From Bacilli bacterium (GTDB taxonomy: Bacteria > Bacillota_I > Bacilli_A > RFN20 > CAG-826), in NCBI GenBank assembly GCA_016302705.1, contig JAEDNC010000017.1:1-11752 (forward strand): 11,752 nucleotides of DNA. Direction: 5' to 3'. Positions 6,970 to 11,752 of this stretch are shown here, piece by piece; positions within the stretch are counted from its first letter, which is position 1, and each line of letters starts with the position of its first letter. The translations under genes and the position numbers were made by a program. Below the pieces are notes generated by a model, which was given only the letters and a program-made list of their open reading frames with translations, had not been told where the DNA came from and ran no database searches.

Positions 6970-7608
6970 ATTTATAAGCTCGCTGATAGAATCGATAATC
7001 GGTGAGCTTTTTGTTAACTCTAAAAGGAAGTCTTTGCTTCTATATCCATAGCTCACTAAAACACAATCTAATCCAGAATTAGTGGCGGTTTCATAATCGA
7101 CATTTGTGTCACCGATATATAAAGCATCTTCTTTTTTGAAATGTAATTCGTTTAAAACTTTTTCCACTAAATCACTATATGGTTTTGGTCGAAGCTCAGG
7201 AATTGTTCCTTGAATTGTCGCAAATAAATCTGGGAGATAGTAATTAACTAACTTTTTTGCACCTTCATCAAATTTATTGGAGACAACCGCTAAAGTATAA
7301 CCTTCATTTTTTAAGGTAGTTAATGTTTCTTTAATTCCTTCGTAAGGGAAAGAATTCTCAAAGTAGTGGACTTTGTAATAATCTTTAAAGATTGATAGAC
7401 AAAGTGGGTAATCTTTATTTTCTATTCCATTAGGAATACTTCTTTCAATTAATTTAGCCACCCCATTACCAATATCTCTTCTTGTTTGATCTATAGTTCT
7501 TAAAGGATAACCAAATTTAGCAAGTGCATAGTTAGTTGCGATATTGAGATCTTTAAGGGTGTTTATGAGAGTGCCGTCTAGGTCAAATATTAATAGTGAT
7601 TTTTTCAT
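6958..7608 (-). CDS. HAD-superfamily hydrolase, phosphoglycolate phosphatase-like (Gph/PpaX type)
   Basis: This is a cytoplasmic phosphatase of the HAD subfamily I type. All four motifs are present in the 216-aa protein: motif I FDLDGTL (8-14) with nucleophile D9 and acid/base D11; motif II VVSNK (108-112); motif III lysine K142 in RPKP; motif IV IGDTNVDYETA (165-175) with D167 and D171 for magnesium. The helical cap lies between motifs I and II (about 16-88). The closest recognisable relatives are phosphoglycolate and pyrophosphate phosphatases, but substrates in this family cannot be told from motifs. It is transcribed alone, divergent from the O-antigen-ligase-like gene. A good promoter lies just before the ATG and there is no SD. 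Its last codons overlap the CarD-like gene tail to tail. Confidence 0.88.
   Translation of the reverse strand: MKKSLLIFDLDGTLINTLKDLNIATNYALAKFGYPLRTIDQTRRDIGNGVAKLIERSIPNGIENKDYPLCLSIFKDYYKVHYFENSFPYEGIKETLTTLKNEGYTLAVVSNKFDEGAKKLVNYYLPDLFATIQGTIPELRPKPYSDLVEKVLNELHFKKEDALYIGDTNVDYETATNSGLDCVLVSYGYRSKDFLLELTKSSPIIDSISELINLLH
6976..7012 (+). terminator. terminator of the CarD-like gene, inside the HAD coding region
   Basis: The arms AAGCTCGCTGAT (6976-6987) and ATCGGTGAGCTT (6998-7009) form a 12-bp stem with two G-U pairs. The loop is 10 nt, and TTTG follows on the plus strand. The structure starts 7 nt after the CarD-gene stop and lies within the last codons of the minus-strand HAD gene, so those codons also serve as terminator DNA. 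The T-run is on the plus side, so it should act mainly on the CarD transcript. Confidence 0.78.
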
Positions 7609-7617
7609 AGCAACTTT

Positions 7618-7645
7618 ATTTTACTCTTTTTTAAGGAAATGCCAA
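7618..7645 (-). promoter_or_regulatory. promoter of the HAD gene, nearly leaderless
   Basis: On the minus strand, TTGGCA (7645-7640) and TAAAAT (7623-7618) are separated by 16 nt, and each is one base from consensus. The predicted start near 7611 leaves about 3 nt before the ATG (7608). No SD is visible. Confidence 0.62.
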
Positions 7646-7657
7646 TCATATATGATT
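7644..7657. promoter_or_regulatory. 14-bp perfect palindrome between divergent promoters, possible shared operator
   Basis: AATCATATATGATT is its own reverse complement. It lies exactly between the two divergent promoters, overlapping two bases of the HAD -35 and one base of the -35 of the O-antigen-ligase-like gene. A protein bound here could block or couple both promoters. Chance palindromes are not rare in AT-rich DNA, so the role is inferred from position. Confidence 0.4.
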
Positions 7658-7685
7658 AGACTTTTAATTATTTCGCTTATATAAT
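7657..7685 (+). promoter_or_regulatory. promoter of the O-antigen-ligase-like gene/smpB/folC operon, nearly leaderless
   Basis: The -10 is a perfect TATAAT (7680-7685), with a weak -35 TAGACT (7657-7662) 17 nt upstream. The predicted start is near 7692, 4 nt before the ATG at 7696. There is no SD. Confidence 0.6.
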
Positions 7686-7695
7686 TTATATTCAA

Positions 7696-9777
7696 ATGGG
7701 TAAATATAAATTTACATTCACTAATATTCTCTTTTGGGTCGGTGCAATTGCTTCCATACTCATTTTTGAGAACATCACATTCTTTGATAAGCCTGATATT
7801 AATGGATTCATGTCATTAGGCATGCAAGATGCTTATTTCTTTATGCTTTTTGCTCTTGCATCCTTATCTTATCTTGCTCTTATCATTTATGAAACAGTAT
7901 TTAACAAAGTTAAAACAAATTTATTAGTCCTTATTCCATGCATCTTTCTTTTAGGCGCGGGAATAGCAGGCATTATCCTATTCGATGGAGTGGAATTCGC
8001 TAACGGGGCAGAAGCAATCGTTATTGATGGATGGCAAAAAGTTAAACACATCATGTCGTTTATCTTGTTTGTTTTTACTATCTATTCCACGATATTCTAT
8101 TTTTCCAAAAATCATCCTTCTATAAGAAGACTTAGATATCTATTTGTTGCCGTTATCCTTGTGACCTACTTCTTTATCATCTATTCACTTGTCACTGAAC
8201 TTGATAAATATGAGACAATTGCTAATGCGGATATTGATAGCACTCCAGGAAACTTAAATATTAAGTCCCTCTTCTTAAACCCAAATATGTTTGCAGTTTT
8301 TATCCTTATGGGTATTTGTGCTTGTATTGGACTTAACTATTTTAAAAAGAACGCTTTCTCGTTTATCTCTATTATTGGATTTACCATCATTCAAGTATTC
8401 ATTTGTTCTTTAACTTGTATCCTTATCACTTTAACTGTGGTTTTGATTTACTTAATATTTGAAATCATCCTCAGTTTTAAGAAAAACAAAAATAGACCAA
8501 TTCCTTATATCGTTTTATTCTTCATTCTTGCTGGATATACATCAGTAATTATCTTATTCTGCTTAGCTCAATCATTTGATGTTCCAAAAATTTCAGGATT
8601 CTGTAGATTCTTATATCGTGAGATATCTCAAAGTAACTACTTAAGTTTCTCTAACCGTATTGAGTTATGGAATAACGCTTTGTATGCGAGCAACCAAAAT
8701 ATCTTTACCTTGTTATTTGGATATGGATTTAGAAATTCCGAATATATTATCGGCGGACTTATGAACACTCCTGATCATCGTATCAGCTGTCATAACGGAT
8801 ATTTACAACTCCTCCTTAACTTTGGAGTAGTGGGATTAGCATGTTTTGCTCTATTTATTGGTGCTTATATTTATTGTCTTATTCGCTTACTTAGAAGACA
8901 TACTAGATTTACTTTATGCTTCTCCGTTATTGGATTAGCCTATTTTGCTTTAGGTGCGACTGAATCATTTATTCCATTTGCACCTAGCGCTCAAGGTATC
9001 TTAATTGGTGTTTTATTCTTCTTACCAGTTGTGAATAAATACACTCACCTTAGACACCAAGAAGTTGGTAATTCTGCTTTAGAAGATCATTCAACCCCTG
9101 TCTTATTAGAACCGCACTTAATGGCTAGACTAGTATCTAGAGTGTTGCTCTCATTCATGGGATTAGTAGCGACATTTTTATTCTTTGAAGAATTTAGAAA
9201 CGACACTCATATTTTCTATGCGATTATTAACTCTTTAGTCGTTCTAGGAATTTTATTCCTTTCATATCCGTATCTATGCGCTTTATGGTGTAAAACAAAG
9301 AACTTATACAAGTTTATTTTTCATAACTTCTTATTTGTTATTCTTTTAATAGCCATTGCTGGAGGATATGCTTATCTTGTGTTCACACAAGGAATTAATA
9401 TTCCACAAAATCTTTTATGGATTGCGCCTATTGCCTTTATTCTTTTAGTTTGTATTGAATTAATTATTTACACCGTTTTATTTAATGGAAGTTTTAGCTT
9501 ATATGCGAATACCTTTATTGCTCTTAAAACCTCATTAGGGTCTTTAATATTCTTAGGTGTATATTTTGTTGCTGTTAACTTAGTGAAGGATTATTTAATC
9601 CTTTCACCTATTACATATATTTGTTTAGGAGTAGGAGCCTTATTAGTGTTCTATATCTTCTCCTTTATTACTCCATTTAAAGACTTATTTGATATTGTCA
9701 GTTATTCTGGTGAATTTGACGCAAATCTTATGAAGATTGATGTGATAAGAGATCGCTTGGAGGAGGGAACTTTATGA
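7696..9777 (+). CDS. O-antigen ligase/polymerase-like polytopic membrane protein (Wzy_C type) with C-terminal membrane extension
   Basis: This is a large integral membrane protein of 693 aa with about 15-17 hydrophobic segments (roughly at 10-27, 46-66, 75-97, 117-136, 147-165, 192-215, two in 220-258, 270-291, 373-396, 405-425, then a second block at 481-498, 506-530, 541-562, 572-596, 611-630 and 637-658). The O-antigen ligase/polymerase signature is clear in the first block: LNPNMFA (194-200), the arginine in SNRIELW (R321), and the external loop ending in SCHNGYLQLLLNFGVVGL (364-381), whose histidine H366 matches the WaaL/Wzy catalytic region. Such enzymes move or polymerise lipid-linked glycans, here most likely a cell-surface glycan since nothing suggests LPS. 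The second membrane block after a soluble linker (about 450-478) is beyond the usual length of about 400-450 aa. The gene opens an operon and overlaps smpB by ATGA. Acceptor and glycan are unknown. Confidence 0.78.
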   Translation: MGKYKFTFTNILFWVGAIASILIFENITFFDKPDINGFMSLGMQDAYFFMLFALASLSYLALIIYETVFNKVKTNLLVLIPCIFLLGAGIAGIILFDGVEFANGAEAIVIDGWQKVKHIMSFILFVFTIYSTIFYFSKNHPSIRRLRYLFVAVILVTYFFIIYSLVTELDKYETIANADIDSTPGNLNIKSLFLNPNMFAVFILMGICACIGLNYFKKNAFSFISIIGFTIIQVFICSLTCILITLTVVLIYLIFEIILSFKKNKNRPIPYIVLFFILAGYTSVIILFCLAQSFDVPKISGFCRFLYREISQSNYLSFSNRIELWNNALYASNQNIFTLLFGYGFRNSEYIIGGLMNTPDHRISCHNGYLQLLLNFGVVGLACFALFIGAYIYCLIRLLRRHTRFTLCFSVIGLAYFALGATESFIPFAPSAQGILIGVLFFLPVVNKYTHLRHQEVGNSALEDHSTPVLLEPHLMARLVSRVLLSFMGLVATFLFFEEFRNDTHIFYAIINSLVVLGILFLSYPYLCALWCKTKNLYKFIFHNFLFVILLIAIAGGYAYLVFTQGINIPQNLLWIAPIAFILLVCIELIIYTVLFNGSFSLYANTFIALKTSLGSLIFLGVYFVAVNLVKDYLILSPITYICLGVGALLVFYIFSFITPFKDLFDIVSYSGEFDANLMKIDVIRDRLEEGTL
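9759..9767 (+). promoter_or_regulatory. strong SD of smpB within the upstream gene
   Basis: GGAGGAGGG contains the full consensus AGGAGG (9761-9766), 7 nt before the smpB ATG, and lies in the final codons of the preceding gene. The ATGA overlap adds translational coupling. Confidence 0.85.
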
Positions 9778-10229
9778 AATTTAGTGGAATTAAAATTATT
9801 GCCCAAAACAAAAAAGCGGCCTTCAATTACTTTTTAAGTGACTTCACGGAATGTGGTATTGAACTTAAAGGAACTGAGATCAAATCCTTACGTGTTAATG
9901 GAGCGACTATTGGTGATTCTTATATTGTTATTAGAAACGGTAACGCTGAAATCATTAATATGTATATTAAACCTTATGAACAAGGTAATCTTTTTAATCA
10001 TGACCCATTAAGAAGTAGAAGGCTTCTTTTACATAAAAAAGAAATCAAATGGTTTGAAATAAAAATCAAACAAGGTGGTTTCACTGTTGTCCCAACTAAG
10101 ATTTATCTTAGAGGCGGGAAAGCTAAAGTGGAGATTGCCTTAGCAAAAGGTAAGAAACTCTATGATAAAAGAGAAACTATCAAAGAAAGAGATATCAAAC
10201 GTGATATGGATAAAGGAGTAGACTATTAA
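9774..10229 (+). CDS. smpB: SsrA-binding protein SmpB (trans-translation)
   Basis: SmpB binds tmRNA and guides it into stalled ribosomes to tag and release incomplete proteins. The 151-aa length is normal. The family pattern is complete: NKKAAFNYFL (12-21), GIELKGTEIKSLR (28-40) with the RNA-binding OB-fold glycine and glutamate residues, NGNAEIINMYIKPYEQGN (55-72), and the basic C-terminal tail GKKLYDKRETIKERDIKRD (126-144) that enters the decoding centre. The gene overlaps its neighbours on both sides by ATGA and TAATG. Its partner RNA ssrA, often near smpB in Firmicutes, is not visible in this window. Confidence 0.97.
   Translation: MKFSGIKIIAQNKKAAFNYFLSDFTECGIELKGTEIKSLRVNGATIGDSYIVIRNGNAEIINMYIKPYEQGNLFNHDPLRSRRLLLHKKEIKWFEIKIKQGGFTVVPTKIYLRGGKAKVEIALAKGKKLYDKRETIKERDIKRDMDKGVDY
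10212..10218 (+). promoter_or_regulatory. SD of the folC-like gene
   Basis: AAAGGAG lies in the last smpB codons, 10 nt before an ATG that overlaps the smpB stop as TAATG, which fixes the start at 10229. Confidence 0.75.
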
Positions 10230-11455
10230 TGCCTATTAGTGACACTATATATTCTTTTGAATATAACGATGATAGTAGAGATAATCTTGATTCTTTTTTA
10301 AAGAAAGTCTCTTTTAGATACGATGTTCCTTCAATCCATGTAGCGGGCACTAACGGTAAAAGCACTGTTTCTAAGATGCTTCAAAACATCTATAAAGCTC
10401 AAGGATATAAAGTTGGACTATTTATTTCTTCTCACTACAAAAGAAATGTAGAAGAGATGATTTATATTAATGATGAACACATCTCTTCTAGTGAATTAGA
10501 AGATATCTATAATGAATATCAAAAACTATTTAAGAAATTTGATTTATCTCCTTTTGATATTATCGTCTTTATCGCTTTAACTTATTTCCAAAGGAAATGT
10601 GTCTCTTTAACGGTTATAGAAACCGGCATTGGAGGTGAATGTGATTCTACGAATATCTTTACCCCAATCTTATCGGTTATCACTAATGTCTCAATTGATC
10701 ACACTGATGTGTTAGGTGTTTCTTTATCTGAAATTGCTCGTCATAAAGCTGGCATTATTTATAATGAAGTACCTACTTTGATTGGAGATATTGATGGTGA
10801 CGCTTTAGATGTCATTGTTGAAGTATCTAGAAGAAAGAATTCAAAAGTTACAAGAATTGGGACATATCATAACTTAGTGAATAATCCCAATGGATTAAAT
10901 TTTGAATATAAAACATATCACAATCTATTTATTCCAAATAAATCAAAGACCAATGTATCTAATGCTTGTCTAGTTGTGGATGCGATTGATTTATTAAAAG
11001 AGAACTTTGATGTTTCTGAAGACTCAATTAATAAAGGCCTAAATAGTCCATTATTACCTGCCAGATTTGAGATCGTTGAAAAAGACAACATCACTTATGT
11101 TCTCGATAGCGCGCATAATGTTGAGGCAATTCACAAATTTAGAGAAGATGTTGACTCACTAAGATTAGACAAAGAAACATTTGTAATATTCGCAACAGTC
11201 AGGGATAAAAACATTACTGTTATGCTTCCTGAAATAGGCTTATTAGGCAAGGTTTATATTACTACCTTTACTAACAAGAACGCGCGTGAAGAAAGCGACT
11301 ATTTCCTCTTCTTAGATGAGTATGAATTTAGGCAAGATTATCACTCCTTGATTAGCGAACTAAAAGAGGCTCATCCATGGTGTGCGATTATTATTACTGG
11401 ATCAAGTGTCTTTGCCTTAACTGTCTCTGAAGAAATTAGAAACGGAAATATTTAA
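10229..11455 (+). CDS. folC: folylpolyglutamate synthase/dihydrofolate synthase-like Mur ligase, divergent
   Basis: Enzymes of this family use ATP to add glutamate to folates (and sometimes to dihydropteroate). The 408-aa protein has the ligase core: P-loop VAGTNGKST (38-46) with K44; ETGIGGECDSTN (131-142); DHTDVLG (157-163); KAGI with the expected carbamylated lysine K173; LPARFE (276-281) with R279; and the C-terminal-domain motif DSAHN (293-297). Several positions differ from the usual FolC consensus: GKGS is GKST, the SPHL folate-side motif is SSHY (67-70), GGR.DATN is GGECDSTN, EKAGI is HKAGI, and PGRFE is PARFE. The N-terminus before the P-loop is a little short. It is the third gene of the operon, coupled to smpB. 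FolC is the best assignment, but altered substrate use is possible. I saw no convincing terminator downstream. Confidence 0.85.
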   Translation: MPISDTIYSFEYNDDSRDNLDSFLKKVSFRYDVPSIHVAGTNGKSTVSKMLQNIYKAQGYKVGLFISSHYKRNVEEMIYINDEHISSSELEDIYNEYQKLFKKFDLSPFDIIVFIALTYFQRKCVSLTVIETGIGGECDSTNIFTPILSVITNVSIDHTDVLGVSLSEIARHKAGIIYNEVPTLIGDIDGDALDVIVEVSRRKNSKVTRIGTYHNLVNNPNGLNFEYKTYHNLFIPNKSKTNVSNACLVVDAIDLLKENFDVSEDSINKGLNSPLLPARFEIVEKDNITYVLDSAHNVEAIHKFREDVDSLRLDKETFVIFATVRDKNITVMLPEIGLLGKVYITTFTNKNAREESDYFLFLDEYEFRQDYHSLISELKEAHPWCAIIITGSSVFALTVSEEIRNGNI

Positions 11456-11472
11456 ACTACAAATTATCATTA

Positions 11473-11502
11473 TTAATACGACGTAATCATTAAGAGTATA
11501 AT
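11473..11502 (+). promoter_or_regulatory. promoter of the 3'-terminal secreted protein gene, leaderless
   Basis: A perfect TATAAT (11497-11502) places +1 exactly on the A of the ATG at 11509. A weak -35 TTAATA (11473-11478) lies 18 nt upstream, and no SD is present. An imperfect inverted repeat centred on TACGACGTA (11477-11485) sits in the spacer, of uncertain meaning. Confidence 0.6.
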
Positions 11503-11508
11503 TAAATT

Positions 11509-11752
11509 ATGAAGATGAAAAAATTACCTATCTTACTTCTATTATCATTAGGGATGTTTATTGCCCCAGTTGCTACTTCTTTTGTTAGTGACTCAAATAA
11601 TTCATATGTTGCTGTTCACGCTTATAGTGACGCAATAAACGCATTTTTAACTAGATTTAATGAAATTAGAGAAGAGCAACAAAGCATTTGTGATACCACA
11701 AAAGACCAATATAACGAACTTATTGCACTTTATTCAGCCTTATCTCAAGATG
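11509..11752 (+). CDS. secreted protein of unknown function, N-terminal part only
   Basis: The open frame continues past the window end, giving 81 residues and one extra base. It begins with a signal peptide: a basic MKMKK, then a hydrophobic run LPILLLLSLGMFIAP (6-20). The cleavage point is not certain; after VATS (about 24) or after AVHA (37) are the candidates. There is no lipobox cysteine at the expected place, so it is probably not a lipoprotein. The mature part from about residue 40 is rich in charged and aliphatic residues at helical spacing (DAINAFLTRFNEIREEQQ), with a single cysteine at 61. No family is recognised. The first ATG is chosen because the -10 box places transcription start on it; an ATG two codons later is the alternative. 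Confidence 0.72.
   Translation, partial: MKMKKLPILLLLSLGMFIAPVATSFVSDSNNSYVAVHAYSDAINAFLTRFNEIREEQQSICDTTKDQYNELIALYSALSQD

Noticed and set aside
9774..10229. Search for an ssrA (tmRNA) gene near smpB
   Set aside because: Both flanks of smpB are coding and overlapping, and no tRNA-like ends or tag-peptide reading frame are seen in the intergenic gaps.
11456..11508. Possible terminator or operator around TACGACGTA after the folC-like gene
   Set aside because: The inverted repeat has mismatches and no U-run, so it is not a convincing terminator, and the spacer position alone does not support an operator call.
1..11752. Mobile elements, CRISPR repeats, defence or toxin genes
   Set aside because: No transposase, integrase, direct-repeat array or terminal inverted repeats were seen. 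Gaps between genes are all short, and each coding region of the window is accounted for by a housekeeping or envelope family, apart from the unassigned secreted fragment at the end.

Overview
The window is AT-rich and densely coded. It looks like one stretch of the chromosome of a low-GC, Gram-positive-type bacterium (Firmicutes/Bacilli, possibly an uncultured lineage near Erysipelotrichia or the Mollicutes). Every tryptophan I checked is TGG, and TGA is used as a stop at 9775-9777. The organism therefore reads the standard bacterial code and not the Mycoplasma code in which UGA means Trp. The exact lineage is inference. There are no transposases, integrases, CRISPR arrays, tRNAs or rRNAs, and no sign of recent transfer.

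Layout. (1) 1-1583: malQ (4-alpha-glucanotransferase) with its own promoter, Shine-Dalgarno (SD) site and hairpin terminator. An 18-bp perfect palindrome lies just upstream of the promoter. (2) 1609-6469: an operon of glgB (branching enzyme), glgP (glycogen phosphorylase) and an all-alpha dUTPase, closed by a strong terminator. Together with malQ these three enzymes branch, debranch/disproportionate and phosphorolyse alpha-glucan to glucose-1-phosphate. The synthesis genes glgC and glgA are not in the window. (3) 6448-7012: a single-gene unit for a CarD/CdnL-type RNA-polymerase-binding regulator, ending in a terminator that lies inside the convergent neighbouring gene. (4) 6958-7645, minus strand: a HAD-superfamily phosphatase of the phosphoglycolate phosphatase type. 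(5) 7657-11455: divergent from (4), a translationally coupled operon of a large O-antigen-ligase/polymerase-like membrane protein, smpB (tmRNA-binding protein) and a divergent folC-like Mur ligase. (6) 11473-11752: promoter and first 81 codons of a secreted protein that runs off the window.

The clearest global pattern is in gene starts. Five of the six genes that begin a transcription unit (glgB, the CarD gene, the HAD gene, the O-antigen-ligase-like gene and the 3'-terminal secreted protein gene) have a TATAAT-like -10 box 6-10 nt before their ATG and no SD. They should give leaderless or nearly leaderless mRNAs. All four genes inside operons (glgP, dut, smpB, folC) have a good SD, and three of them overlap the preceding stop codon. 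I see no wholly new multi-gene system. The items most worth a second look are the leaderless promoters, the interlocked terminator/promoter ahead of the CarD gene, the palindrome in the divergent promoter region, and the altered motifs of the FolC-like protein.
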